Positions 20,511 to 30,278 of a DNA stretch of 64,000 nucleotides are shown here, one piece after another (position 1 is the first letter of the stretch; each line of letters begins with the position of its first letter). The DNA comes from Microbacterium sp. KUDC0406 (lineage in GTDB: Bacteria; Actinomycetota; Actinomycetes; Actinomycetales; Microbacteriaceae). Location: contig NZ_CP091138.1 of NCBI RefSeq assembly GCF_021582875.1, positions 1,922,001 to 1,986,000 of the forward strand, given 5' to 3'. Below the pieces are notes generated by a model. The model was not told the DNA's origin. It saw only the letters and a program-made list of their open reading frames with translations, and ran no database searches. The position numbers and the translations under genes were made by a program.

Positions 20511-20882
20511 ATGCCCCAGGACTCCACCGCCGTTCCGGGCGTGAACCGCCCGAACATCACCCCGCTCGACGTCGTCCGCGCGATCGTGCTGGTCGTCGCC
20601 CTGTTCTCCCTCGGGCTGTGGGGCTTCGTGTCGTGGCCGCTGCCGATGAACATCGTGTTCGGGATCGGCCTGCCTGTGGTCGTGCTGCTGGTGTGGGCGC
20701 TGTTCCTCTCGCCGAGGCCGGTGCTGCGGCTGCATCCGTTCCTGCGCGCCGTCGTCGAGCTGCTGATCTACGTCGGCGTGACCCTCGCCTGGTGGGCGAT
20801 GGGGCAGGGCTGGGCGGGTATCGCCTTCGCCGTCGTCGCGGTGGGCGCGGGTTTGGTGGCCGGGCGCCGTTCGCTCTCATGA
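20511..20882 (+). CDS. YrdB family (DUF2568) membrane protein
   Basis: This protein of 123 residues has four hydrophobic segments (about 24-44, 47-68, 76-98 and 100-118) and the family signature around WPLPMNIVFGIGLPV. Function is unknown. TAGACT lies exactly six bases before the ATG and there is no ribosome-binding site, so the message is probably leaderless. Its stop overlaps the start of the next gene (ATGA at 20879-20882), so the two are translationally coupled. Confidence 0.8.
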   Translation: MPQDSTAVPGVNRPNITPLDVVRAIVLVVALFSLGLWGFVSWPLPMNIVFGIGLPVVVLLVWALFLSPRPVLRLHPFLRAVVELLIYVGVTLAWWAMGQGWAGIAFAVVAVGAGLVAGRRSLS

Positions 20883-22243
20883 CGGTGCTGGAGCGGCTCC
20901 GTGCCGAGCTGGGCGGGCTGGTCGACACCGGCGCCACCGTGCTCGAGGCGGCACGCTCCGATCGTTCCGGCCATGCCGCGCAGGGCCGCCCTCTGGCGGT
21001 GGTGCACGCCGAGACCGTCGAGCACGTGCAGCAGACCATGCGCATCGCCACCGCGACGGGCACGCCCGTCGTCGTCCGCGGCGCGGGCACCGGCCTCGCG
21101 GGCGCGGCGAACGCCGGCACCGGCGAGATCGTGCTCTCCACGGCGCGGATGATCCGCATCCTCGACGTGCGCCCCGATGATCTGCTCGCGGTCGTCGAGC
21201 CCGGCATCCTGAACGCCGATCTCAACGCCGAGCTCGTCCGGCACGGACTGTGGTGGGCGCCCGACCCGGCCAGCCGGGAGATCTCCACCGTCGGCGGCAA
21301 CATCGCCACCGGCGCCGGCGGCCTGCTGTGCGCCAAGTATGGGGTGGTCCGCGACGCGGTGCTGGCCGTGGACGTCGTGCTCGCCGACGGACGTCTGCTG
21401 CACCTCGGGCACCGCTCTGTGAAGGGCGTCACCGGTCTCGACCTCACCTCGCTGGTGATCGGCTCCGAGGGCGTGCTCGGCGTGATCGTGGGGGCCACCC
21501 TGCGCCTGCGTCGCCGCGTCGAGGGCGAGGTCTGCACGCTCGCCGCGATCTTCCCCGGCGTGCGCGCCGCCGCTGCGGCATCGGCCGCAGTGACGGCCGC
21601 CGGCGTGCAGCCCGCGATCATGGAGCTGATGGACGCTGCCAGTCTCGAGGCCGTGCACGCCCTGCTCGCGCTCCCGGCGCCTGCGGATGGCGCCGCGCAG
21701 CTCACGATCCGCACCGACGGCCCCGCAGCCCGCGCCGAGGCCGAGCTCATCGCCGATCTGCTCCGCGCGGCCGGCGGCGAGGTGGCCTGGAGCGCGGATG
21801 CGGAGGAGGGTGAGCGGCTCCTGTCGATCCGCCGCTCGATGCATGCCGCGATGGCGAGCCTGGGCACGACGCTCATCGAGGACGTCTCGGTGCCGCGCAG
21901 CGCGATGCCGGCGATGTTCGACGAGATCGCCCGGATCGAGGCCGCCTACGGCATCCGCATCCCCACCGTGGCGCACGCCGGCGACGGCAACCTGCATCCG
22001 AACTTCATCGTCGACGGCGACGAGGTGCCGCCGCGCATCTGGGACGCCGCAGGAGAGCTGTTCCGCGCTGCGCTCAGCCTCGGCGGCACGCTGACCGGCG
22101 AGCACGGCATCGGCACGCTGAAGAGTCGCTGGCTGGCCGAGGAGCTCGGCGACGACCAGTGGGAGCTGCAGCGGCAGATCGTGCGCGTCTTCGACCCGCA
22201 GGGCATCCTCAATCCAGGAAAGGTGTTCGCTCCCCATGCCTGA
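20879..22243 (+). CDS. FAD-linked oxidase, GlcD/D-lactate dehydrogenase-like
   Basis: This is a 454-residue FAD-binding PCMH-type oxidoreductase. The N-terminal FAD domain shows VVVRGAGTGLAGAA, the PDPAS motif, and STVGGNIATGAGG. The C-terminal FAD-oxidase domain ends with the typical HAGDGNLHPNF, GGTLTGEHGIGTLK and FDPQGILNPGKVF. It most likely oxidises a 2-hydroxy acid such as glycolate or D-lactate and passes electrons to the respiratory chain. The exact substrate cannot be read from sequence. It is coupled to YrdB upstream and overlaps the Nudix gene by 8 bases. Confidence 0.88.
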   Translation: MTVLERLRAELGGLVDTGATVLEAARSDRSGHAAQGRPLAVVHAETVEHVQQTMRIATATGTPVVVRGAGTGLAGAANAGTGEIVLSTARMIRILDVRPDDLLAVVEPGILNADLNAELVRHGLWWAPDPASREISTVGGNIATGAGGLLCAKYGVVRDAVLAVDVVLADGRLLHLGHRSVKGVTGLDLTSLVIGSEGVLGVIVGATLRLRRRVEGEVCTLAAIFPGVRAAAAASAAVTAAGVQPAIMELMDAASLEAVHALLALPAPADGAAQLTIRTDGPAARAEAELIADLLRAAGGEVAWSADAEEGERLLSIRRSMHAAMASLGTTLIEDVSVPRSAMPAMFDEIARIEAAYGIRIPTVAHAGDGNLHPNFIVDGDEVPPRIWDAAGELFRAALSLGGTLTGEHGIGTLKSRWLAEELGDDQWELQRQIVRVFDPQGILNPGKVFAPHA

Positions 22244-22631
22244 CATCCACGTGAGTGCGGCCGTCATCACCGACAGCGAGGGCCGCGCGCTGCTGGTGCG
22301 CAAGAACGGCACCGAGCGCTTCATGCAGCCCGGCGGCAAGCCCGAGACCGGCGAGACCGCCGCCGAGACGCTGGTGCGCGAGCTCCGTGAAGAGCTCGGC
22401 CTCGTCGTGTTCCAGGACCAGCTGCGCCCGCTGGGCACATTCGTGTCGGATGCCGCCAACGAGCCCGGTCACCGCGTCGTCGCGACCGTGTTCGCGATGA
22501 CCGCCGAACCCGAAGAGGTGGTGGTGCAGGCCGAGCTCGCCGAACTGCGCTGGATCGCCGAGTCCGAGCAGGGCTCGCTTCCCCTCGCCCCGCTCAGCGA
22601 GGAGCACCTGCTCCCGATCGCCTGGGCCTGA
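22236..22631 (+). CDS. Nudix hydrolase
   Basis: This is a 131-residue single-domain Nudix enzyme. The full Nudix box is present (residues about 29-51: GGKPETGE, then RELREELGL), with the metal-binding Glu residues intact. It hydrolyses a nucleoside-diphosphate-linked compound that cannot be specified. The start lies within the end of the FAD oxidase gene, so the two form an operon. Its stop is followed by four tandem 22-base repeats. Confidence 0.88.
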   Translation: MPDIHVSAAVITDSEGRALLVRKNGTERFMQPGGKPETGETAAETLVRELREELGLVVFQDQLRPLGTFVSDAANEPGHRVVATVFAMTAEPEEVVVQAELAELRWIAESEQGSLPLAPLSEEHLLPIAWA

Positions 22632-22641
22632 TCCTCCACCC

Positions 22642-22729
22642 CTTCGACAGGCTCAGGGACCCACTTCGACAGGCTCAGGGGCCCACTTCGACAGGCTCAG
22701 GGACCCACTTCGACAGGCTCAGGGGCCCA
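22642..22729. repeat. Four tandem 22-bp repeats (CTTCGACAGGCTCAGGG type)
   Basis: Units begin at 22642, 22664, 22686 and 22708 and alternate between GGGACC and GGGGCC endings. Related single copies occur at 38698-38720 and 50896-50916. They lie in the gap between the convergent Nudix and nagB genes. Confidence 0.9.
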
Positions 22730-22767
22730 CAGGACTGGGTCGCTGGGGCGTGGGGATCGAAGCGTCG

Positions 22768-23546
22768 TCAGATGCCCTGCCAGGCGGGCTTGTTCGCGTA
22801 GGTGTAGCGGTAGTAGTCGGCCAGCTTGAGCTTCGAGGCCGCGGCCTCGTCGACGACGACGGTCGCGTGCTCGTGCAGCTGGATCGCGGAACCGGGAGGA
22901 TGGCCGACAGCGGTCCCTCGACCGCGTCGGCGATCGCCTGCGCCTTGCCCTCGCCGAAGGCGAGCAGCACGAGGTGCCGAGCGCGCAGGATCGTGCCCAG
23001 GCCCTGAGTGATGCAGTGCATCGGCACCTGATCGATCGAGTCGAAGAAGCGCGCGTTGTCCTCACGGGTCTGCTCGGTGAGGGTCTTCACCCGGGTGCGC
23101 GAGGCGAACGACGATCCCGGCTCGTTGAAGCCGATGTGCCCGTCGGTGCCGATGCCGAGGATCTGCAGATCCACTCCGCCGGCGGCGTCGATCGCCGCCT
23201 CGTAGTCGGATCCCGCGTGCTCGATGGTCGCCTCGGCGCCGTTCGGAACGTGCACCCGGGCCGGATCGAGACCGAGAGGCTCGACGACCTCGCGCGTGAT
23301 GACCGACCGGTAGCTCTCGGGGTGCGCCGGGTCGAGACCGACGTACTCGTCGAGCGCGAAGCCGCGCACCTGCGACAGGTCACGGCCACGGACGCGCTCC
23401 GCGAGCGCCTGGTACACGCCGAGCGGCGTGGAGCCGGTCGCGAGCCCGAGCACGGCGTCGGCCTTGCGGTCGAGCAGCTCGACGATCTCCTGGGCGACCA
23501 GCGCGCCGGCGGCGGCCGCGCTCTTGACGATGACGACTTCAGCCAT
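22768..23546 (-). CDS. nagB: Glucosamine-6-phosphate deaminase (frameshifted near C-terminus)
   Basis: NagB converts glucosamine-6-phosphate to fructose-6-phosphate and ammonia, completing GlcNAc entry into glycolysis. Family motifs are present: [25 protein letters not shown] with the catalytic acid, and [14 protein letters not shown]. Near 22895 one C is missing from a C run. With it restored the protein continues [16 protein letters not shown] to the expected end AWQGI, at the stop at 22768. Length is then about 259. It overlaps the ROK kinase by 8 bases and is the last gene of the repressor-kinase-nagB operon. Confidence 0.92.
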
Positions 23547-24516
23547 GAGCGGCGGTCTCCTTCTCGGTGATGGGGTAGCCGGCCGGCGCCGCAGTCAGCA
23601 GGGCGGCGCCGAGGGCCGCGACCGGAGAACCGATCGGCAGCAGTTCGATTCTCTCATCGAGGTGCAGCGATCGCATGAACGGCGAGTTCTCGGCGTCCGC
23701 GCGCAGCGCCCGCACGATGTCGTCCTCGAGGCGTGTTCCCAGCGCCGTCAGCCCGCCGCCGATGACGACGGTCTCGACATCGACCGAGAGCACCAGGATG
23801 CGCACGGCCGCGGCCGCTCCCCTGGCGAGATCGGCGCGGAGGGCCGCGGCCACGGGATCACCGGCCTCGGCGGCGTCGAAGATGTCGCGGACGGGCAGTT
23901 CGCCCGGGCGTCCCCACGCCCGGGCCAGTGCTCCGCCGCCGCACAGCGTCTCGACGCAGCCGCGCTGACCGCAGCCGCACACCCGGCCGTGGGGGTCGAC
24001 CGAGATGTGCCCGACCTCACCGGCGCTGCCGTGGGTCCCGCGCCAGATGCGACCGCCCGCGACGATACCGGCTGCGACGCCTGTGCCGAGGTTGAGGTAG
24101 GCCATCGATGCGTCGTCTCCGCGCAGCGAGGCCGCGCCCAGCGCCGCGGCCTTGACGTCGTTCTCCACGGCGAACGGGGCGTCGATGACCGATCCGGCGC
24201 GTTCCGCGATGTCGAGCGACTCGACGCCGAGGTTCACGGCGTGCAGCACCCGGCCGCTGCCGCTGTCCACCATCCCCGGGATGCCGACACCGACCGAGCG
24301 GATGTCGGCGGTGCCGAAACCGGCCTCACCGGCGAGCGCGAGGGTGGTCTCGACGATGCTCTGCACGACGGCGTCGGGTCCCCAGCCGGTGGGCCGTCTG
24401 ACCCGCCCGAGGATCTCTCCCGAGCCGTCGATCGCGACGGCATCCGTCTTCGTGCCGCCGACGTCCAGGCCCACTCGTATGGCCCGGCCTCCCGACCGGG
24501 CGCTCCCCGCCGTCAT
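23539..24516 (-). CDS. ROK family sugar kinase, probable GlcNAc kinase
   Basis: This is a 325-residue ROK kinase. It has the phosphate-binding GLDVGGTKTDAVAID, the catalytic Asp in AVENDVKAAALG, the GEVGHISVDP sugar-binding motif, and the zinc motif CGCGQRGCVE. ROK kinases phosphorylate glucose, GlcNAc, ManNAc or glucosamine. Its placement between nagB and a ROK repressor makes GlcNAc or glucosamine the likeliest substrate. It would feed NagA with GlcNAc-6-phosphate when the sugar enters unphosphorylated or is released by the cytosolic hexosaminidases. It starts one base after the repressor stop. Confidence 0.85.
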   Translation of the reverse strand: MTAGSARSGGRAIRVGLDVGGTKTDAVAIDGSGEILGRVRRPTGWGPDAVVQSIVETTLALAGEAGFGTADIRSVGVGIPGMVDSGSGRVLHAVNLGVESLDIAERAGSVIDAPFAVENDVKAAALGAASLRGDDASMAYLNLGTGVAAGIVAGGRIWRGTHGSAGEVGHISVDPHGRVCGCGQRGCVETLCGGGALARAWGRPGELPVRDIFDAAEAGDPVAAALRADLARGAAAAVRILVLSVDVETVVIGGGLTALGTRLEDDIVRALRADAENSPFMRSLHLDERIELLPIGSPVAALGAALLTAAPAGYPITEKETAAHG

Positions 24517-25703
24517 CTACGAGACTCCCAGCTGACCGGACAGGACCATCACAGCGGCACCGCGGAGCACGATGTCGTCCTGATGAGTGAGACGGATGGC
24601 GACATCGTCGAAGATCCCCTCCAGTGTGCGGGCGCGCAGCGTGTCGATCGCCGCCCCGATGAGGACGTCTCCGAGCAGCTCCGGCGGACCGGACAGCACG
24701 ATGTCGGACAGGTCGAGCGCGGCGACGATCGGAGCGATGCCGATGGCCATCCGCGCGCCGGCGTCGCGGAGGATGTCGTCACGGTCGGACGGATTCTCCT
24801 CGATCGCGGCGGTGAGTCGCGTGCCGTTCAGCCAGGCCTCCAGGCAGCCGTCCTTGCCGCAGACGCAGCGCGGACCGCCGTCTGTGCCGACCACGACGTG
24901 GCCGATCTCCCCGCGGCGAAACGACTGCCCAGCAGCGGCTGGCTTCCGGTGATCAGCCCGGCGCCCACGCCGCGACCGATCTTGATCAGCATGAAGTCAC
25001 TGCGCTCCTCGCCGAAGGTGTACTCGGCGAGCACTGCGGCGTTGGCGTCGTTGCGGACGATGACCGGCAGGTCGAGCTCCAGGCTGAGGCGCGACTCCAG
25101 GGGGAAGCCGTGCCAGCCGAGGTTGGGCGAGCTGAGCACGACGCCGTCGGGCCGGACGATGCCCTGTGCGCCGATGCCGACGCCGAGCAGCGGCCGGCTG
25201 GACGCGGCGATCAGCTCCCGGACGAGCTGCAGGGTCGCCGCGTAGGACGCATCACCGTCCTTCTGATCGGGCCGGGTGACGGTGCGCCGCTCCACCACGT
25301 CGCCGTCCAGGCCCATCACCGCACCCTCGAAATGGGTGGGTCCGGAGAGGTCGATGCCGATGATCTGATGTCCGCTGCGGTCGATGTCAACGAGGATCGG
25401 CGGCTTGCCCGGTCCGACGGTCTCGCGCACGCCGATCTCGACGACGATGCCGTCCGCGATGAACTCGGCGACGAGGTCGGAGATCGTCACCCTGGTCAGG
25501 CCGGTCTCGCGCGAGAGGTCCGCGCGGCTCATCGCCCCGGAGTGGTACAGGGTCTGCAGGACGAGGGCGCGGTTGTGACCGCGGGCGTGCTCGGGGAGAA
25601 CCTTGGCGCGGGACCTCAGCCGCCGCACGGGTCCGAAGGCGTGCGACGGTGCGCCGATGTGTTCCATCGACGCCGACGCACGCAGTTCATCCGATTCGGA
25701 CAT
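24517..25703 (-). CDS. ROK family transcriptional repressor, NagC-like (frameshifted)
   Basis: This DNA-binding ROK protein has an N-terminal winged helix-turn-helix (about residues 40-95: NRALVLQTL, MSRADLSRETGLTRVTISD). A ROK sugar-sensor domain follows, with GIDLSGPTHFEGAV, RNDANAAVLAE and the zinc motif CVCGKDGCLEAW. One G is missing from a run near 24925. Restoring it gives FAAGEIGHVVVGTDG and a full protein of about 395 residues. It heads the operon with the kinase and nagB. A TTTGTTC/GAACAAA inverted repeat sits immediately before its start, consistent with autoregulation relieved by an amino sugar or its phosphate. Confidence 0.88.
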
Positions 25704-25704
25704 G

Positions 25705-25730
25705 TTTGTTCAGTAGACCTTACGAACAAA
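25705..25730. promoter_or_regulatory. Putative ROK operator upstream of the repressor
   Basis: Perfect 7-base arms TTTGTTC (25705-25711) and GAACAAA (25724-25730) have a 12-base spacer, so arm centres are 19 bases, about two helical turns, apart. It abuts the repressor start codon in an AT-rich patch that stands out from the high-GC surroundings. The pairing with this repressor is inferred. Confidence 0.6.
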
Positions 25731-25783
25731 ATTTATGCAACCCACCCCGCCCTCAAGGGCGACCAGGTTACCGAAACGTTACT

Positions 25784-27400
25784 TTACTCCGCTCCTTCCG
25801 CGCCAGGGGTGCGACCGGCCGACAGACCAGCCACGAGCTCCGCCACGATCGACTCCCTCTGAGTGCGCGTGAGCGGCTTGCCCGGGATGCCGGGACGACG
25901 TTGCGCGGGCATCGGGCCGTCCAGCGGACGGTACCGCACGCCGGCCGTCGCCAGCCGGCGCAGCTGCACGGGGAGTCGCCGCGCGAAGCCGTCGAAAGAC
26001 ATCGCCTCTCCCCGTCCCAGAGTCGCTCCGCGATCGCCGACAGCCGAGGGAAGACGGCGAAGTCCACCCGTTCGCGCGTGGGCAGGTGCTCGCTCCACAC
26101 GTTCGCCTGACCGCCCTCGGCGCCGTCGGGCACGCGCAGTGTGTAGGCGCGCTCGATCGGCAGCGGCGGGCCGACGCGGATCGGCTCGTCCTCGGAATCG
26201 GACTGCGGGTAGTCCAGGTAGACCTCGAGATCGGGGCAGGCGACGACCGGGATGCCCCGTCGCAGCGCCTCCTCCATCGCCACCGTGCCGCGCCAGGCGA
26301 GCAGCCGCACGCCCTCCGGAACGGGACCGGCGAGCGCCTCGTCCCAGGCCAGCGCGGTGCGCCCGCGCGACCGCACATGCGCCACGAACGCGCGCGTGAA
26401 CCACGGCTGCACCTCCTGCGGCGACGACAGTCCGAGCTCCCGCATCCGCACCTGCGCCGCGGGACTCGCAGACCACTCATCGGTCGGCACCTCATCGCCG
26501 CCGATGCCGATCCACTCCGCGTCGAACAGGTCGCACAGCGCATCGATGGCGGCGCGTCCGAAGGCGAGGGACTCCTCCGTGGGCGCGAGCACCCGACGGT
26601 TCACGCCGAACCGCTCCCACGGGCCCGTCGGCGGCGTCGAGACATCGGAGTTGCCGAGCTCGGGATACGCGGCGAGCGCGGCCTGCACGTGCCCCGGCAG
26701 CTCCACCTCGGGCACGATCGTCACGAACCGGTCTGCGGCGTAGGCGACGAGCTCGCGGATCTCATCCGCACGGTAGAAGCCCGCATGCTCGCCCGGCTCG
26801 ACCGTCGCCGTGGGGCCGTGTCCGAGCTGAGTGGCCTGCCGCACCGCCCCCACCTCGGTCAGCCGGGGATACCCCGGCACCTCGAAGCGCCAGCCCTGGT
26901 CGTCGGTGAGGTGCAGGTGCAGCACGTTCAGGTGATGCGTGGCGAGCAGGTCGATCATCCGGCGCACATCGGCCACGGGCCGGAAGTGCCTGGCGACGTC
27001 GAGCATCAGTCCGCGCCACCCGGCGGCCGGCTCGCCCCACCAGGTGCCCGCCGGGATGCGGCTGCCGAGCGGATGCTCCGGATCGCAGAGCTGCCGCAGG
27101 ATCGTCGTCCCGCGGAAGACGCCCTCTGCAGAGCCGCCCGCGACATCGATGCCGGTGGGGCCGACGCGGATGCGGAACGCCTCCGGACCGCCGACCTCGG
27201 ACTCGACGCGCAGCGCGACGGCGGGCGCCGCCGGCATCCGGTTCGCCCAGGGCGAGTGCGCCGCGCAGCAGTGCGGCGACCGATCCCAGCCCCTCCTCCG
27301 CGTGCACGGCGGCGCCCGGGCGCAGCACGAACGGCCCGGCGTCGGAGTCGATCTCACAGGCGGTCCGCGGCACTGTCGCGCGGTGCGGGGGTGGCGACAT
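25784..27400 (-). CDS. GH20 beta-N-acetylhexosaminidase, third copy (two frameshifts)
   Basis: This cytosolic GH20 enzyme of about 538 residues has no signal peptide. Motifs: WRGLMLDVARHFRP, LHLHLTDDQGWRFEVPG, IVPEVELPGHVQAA, and the catalytic IGIGGDEVPTDEW. One extra G near 27250 separates the N-terminal GH20b strands from the rest. One missing base near 26015 separates ERLWDGE from AMSFDGFARRLPVQL and the true C-terminus. The ATG at 27400 overlaps the presumed end of the deacylase gene. With the deacylase and deaminase genes it suggests release of GlcNAc from muropeptide-like substrates. It is the last gene before the ROK operator. Confidence 0.86.
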
Positions 27401-29033
27401 GCGCAGCGCCCGCCCCGGCGTCGCCCCGGTGACCTCGCCGCCCGACAGCACGGGCACGCCCGACACGAGCACGTCGACGATGCCGGTCGGCGCCGCACGC
27501 GGGTCGTCGAACGACGCCGCGCTGCCGATCGTCGCGGGGTCGAACAGTACCAGGTCGGCGGCGGCGCCCTCACGGACCACGCCGCGCGGACGATCGCCGC
27601 GGTGCAGCCCGAGTCTCGCGGCAGGAGTGCCGGACAGGTGCTGCACCGCCTGCTCCAGCGTGAGCACGCCCAGCTCGCGCACGTAGTGCCCGAGATAGTG
27701 CGGGAAAGTGCCGTAGCCGCGCGGATGCGGCTTCCCTCCGACCAGGATCCCGTCGCTGCCGGCCGTGTGCCGGGGGTGGCGCATGATCTGTCGCACGTTG
27801 CCCTCGTCGCCGATGTGCATCAGCACGCCGGTCGCTCCGCCGTCGGCGATCACGGTGTCGAGCACGATGTCGACGGGCCTGCGCCCTTCGGCCTCGGCGA
27901 TCTCAGCGACGGTGCGACCGACCAGAGCGCGCAGCGCCGGGTCGCCGACACCCGAGATCTCGATCAGCGTCCAATCCGCTCGTTCGCCGTGGAACCCGTC
28001 GCAGCCGATCTCCTCGAGCTCGACCCGCACCTTCTCGCGGCCGTCCGCGTCGAGGGCGCGGAGCGCGCCGCCGAGGTCCCCGCCCTCCGCCAGGCGGCTG
28101 GGCAGCAGCGCCGAGAGCGTGGTGGCGCCGGGCAGGTAGGGATAGGTGTCGAGCGTGACCTCGACGCCGTCGGCGAGCGCGGCGTCGACGAGCGCGAGCA
28201 GCTCGCCGGCCCTGCCCCGGTTCGGCGCGAAGTTCATGGTCGCGTGGGTGAGATGGATCGGGCATCCGGTGCGCCGACCGATGTCGAGGGCCTCGCGGAA
28301 CGCGTCGAGGGCGCCGGCACCGTAGCTGCGGGTGTGCGGAGCCCAGTAGCCGCCGCGCTCGGCGACGACCCGGCAGAGCGCCTCGAGCTCGGCCGTGTCG
28401 GCGTACATGCCCGGCGCGTAGGTGAGCCCGCTGGACATGCCCGTCGGCTCCGGCGTCCAGCGCCTCGCCGAGCATCCGCTGCATCTCGGCGATCTCGGCG
28501 GCCGTCGCCCGCCGGTTCGCGTGCCCGATCGCGAGCATGCGCAGATTGCCCTGCGGCACGAGCACGGCGACGTTGGCGACGGTCGCCGCATCGATCGCCG
28601 CGAGGAAGTCGTCCATCGTCCGCCACGGCAGGGCGGTCTCGGGCAGTCCGTTCCATCCGGCGATCTGCACCGGCACGGATGCCGCGATGCGGTCGTCCAG
28701 AGGCGCATAGCCGATGCCGTCCTGGCCGATCACCTCGGTCGTCACGCCCTGACGGATCTTGGCGTCGTGCGCCGCGCCGGTGAGCACGGCGAGATCGGAG
28801 TGCGCGTGCATGTCGATGAACCCCGGTGCGAGCACCAGGCCCGCCGCGGGCACCTCGATCGCCCCGTCGGGCAGCCCGAAGTCGTCGTCGCCCGGCCGGC
28901 GGACTCCGACGACCCGCGGTCCCTCGACCGCGACGTCCGCGACGTAGCGGGGCTGTCCCGTGCCGTCGACGACGGTGGCGTCGCGATACACCCGTACCTG
29001 GCCTTCGGCGGCGAGCGAGGGGCTCAGAAGCAC
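27354..29033 (-). CDS. N-acyl-D-amino-acid deacylase (D-aminoacylase; frameshifted)
   Basis: This amidohydrolase strips the acyl group from N-acyl-D-amino acids. It shows the metal motif PGFIDMHAHSD, SSGLTYAPGMYAD, GGYWAPHTRSYG, HLTHATMNF, and the late GKPHPRGYGTFP and HYVRELGVLTLEQAV typical of the family. One extra G near 28442 splits the frame within GADGMSSGL. A GTG start at 29033 overlaps the upstream gene stop. At the other end the frame runs without a stop from PGRALR straight into the GH20 start. If one base is missing near 27401 the gene would instead end ...DSAADRL at 27354, as listed. The alternative is a genuine deacylase-GH20 fusion. Confidence 0.85.
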
Positions 29034-30253
29034 GTGGCCACCGCTCCGATCACTCGAGGATCGGCGCCATCCGGGTCGTCGATGATCACCGCGACCCGCC
29101 ATTTGTCGAACGCCGTGCACGGGTGCGACAGTCCCAGGCGCACCACCTGCCCGATCGAGACCTCCTGCTCCGGTGCGAGCGTCAGGAACGCGTGCTGATC
29201 GTTCAGCGCCGTGACTTCGCCGCGCACACCCTGCGGCACGGGCAGATCGAGGTCGAACGGCGCGTCCCTGCGGCCGGCGTCGAGCAGAGCGAGCGTGGGC
29301 TCCGGGTGCGAGACCACCCGCGCCCAGACATGCATCGCCGAGCGCAGCGGCCCGGTGCCGAGCACCTCTCCGAACGGCGAGATCCGACTGTAGAAGCCGT
29401 CGTCGTGGATCTGGAATGCACCCGAGCGCAGCACCACCTCGGCGCGCTCGCGCCGGGTCGCCAGCACGGCGGCCGCGCGGTCCGGGAAGGCGCTCCCCCG
29501 GCGCTCAGCACGGGGCGGAGGCCCGCCGCCTCGAGCTCCGGGTACTGCAGCAGGTCGTGCAGGGCGACGAGCGTGCCGAGATAGGCGTCCACCCGGGCGA
29601 TCGACTCCTCGCCGCGTCCGGATCCGATCGCGCCCTCGTAGCCCGCGACACCGGCGAGCCGCAGCCCGTCCGTCGCCGCGATCGCGTCGGCGATCGCCTG
29701 TCCCTCCCCGACGGTGCGCGCACCGGTCCGACCACCGTGACCGCCGAGCTCGACGAGCACGTCCAGCGTCGCCCCCGAGCTGCGGAGGGCGCCGCCCAGC
29801 AGCTGCACCGTGTCGACGGAGTCCGCCCAGCACAGCACGCGCAGTCCGGCGTCGCGCGCCAGCGCGGCCCCGAGATCGGCCGCCGCCGCGGCATCCGTGA
29901 CCGCGTTGGCGATGAGCACCCGCCGCACCCCGGCCTCGATGGCGACGCCCGCCTGCCACGGCGTGGCCACCGAGATTCCCCAGGCCCCGGCGTCCAGCAG
30001 CCGCTGCCAGAGCGCCGGCGCCATCGTCGTCTTGCCGTGCGGTGCGACCTGCACACCCTGCTCGCGCGGCCCATTCGAACATCGTGCGCTCGTTGTGGCT
30101 CAGCGCGTCGTGATGCAGGGTGAAAGCCGGTGTCGGCAGGTCGGAGAGATGCAGTCCGGCGCCGTCCAGCTCGGACAGCCGCAGGCCGTGCGCACGTGCC
30201 GGCAGGCCCTTCGTCCAGGCGCCGATGACCGGATCGGGGATAAGGAGAGGCAT
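29024..30253 (-). CDS. DSD1-like PLP D-amino acid dehydratase/aldolase (two frameshifts)
   Basis: This is a fold-type III PLP enzyme of the alanine racemase N-terminal type with a C-terminal D-serine dehydratase-like domain. The PLP lysine is in QVAPHGKTTMAP. The C-terminal zinc ligands are in GLSHPCTAFDKW (His-Pro-Cys). Relatives deaminate D-serine or D-threonine or cleave 3-hydroxy-D-amino acids. An extra G near 30065 and a missing G near 29500 break the frame; with both corrected the length is about 410. TAGCTT lies six bases before the ATG at 30253. It is the first gene of the deaminase-deacylase-GH20 operon, and RidA diverges from it only 25 bases away. Confidence 0.83.
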   Translation of the reverse strand: MPLLIPDPVIGAWTKGLPARAHGLRLSELDGAGLHLSDLPTPAFTLHHDALSHNERTMFEWAARAGCAGRTARQDDDGAGALAAAAGRRGLGNLGGHAVAGGRRHRGRGAAGAHRQRGHGCRGGGRSRGRAGARRRTARAVLGGLRRHGAAAGRRPPQLGGDAGRARRARRSRWSDRCAHRRGGTGDRRRDRGDGRAAARRCRGLRGRDRIRTRRGVDRPGGRLSRHARRPARPAAVPGARGGGPPPRAERRGSAFPDRAAAVLATRRERAEVVLRSGAFQIHDDGFYSRISPFGEVLGTGPLRSAMHVWARVVSHPEPTLALLDAGRRDAPFDLDLPVPQGVRGEVTALNDQHAFLTLAPEQEVSIGQVVRLGLSHPCTAFDKWRVAVIIDDPDGADPRVIGAVATCF

Positions 30254-30278
30254 CTGACAAAGCTACGAGGGTGAACGC

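Noticed and set aside
18756..20735. Minus-strand ORF with SVPG repeats opposite the sigma-factor fusion
   Set aside because: It is the complement of the DPGT repeat block. The plus strand has recognisable sigma regions, so this is an antisense shadow.
22642..22729. Possible CRISPR array
   Set aside because: The units abut without unique spacers, so it is a tandem repeat rather than a CRISPR array.
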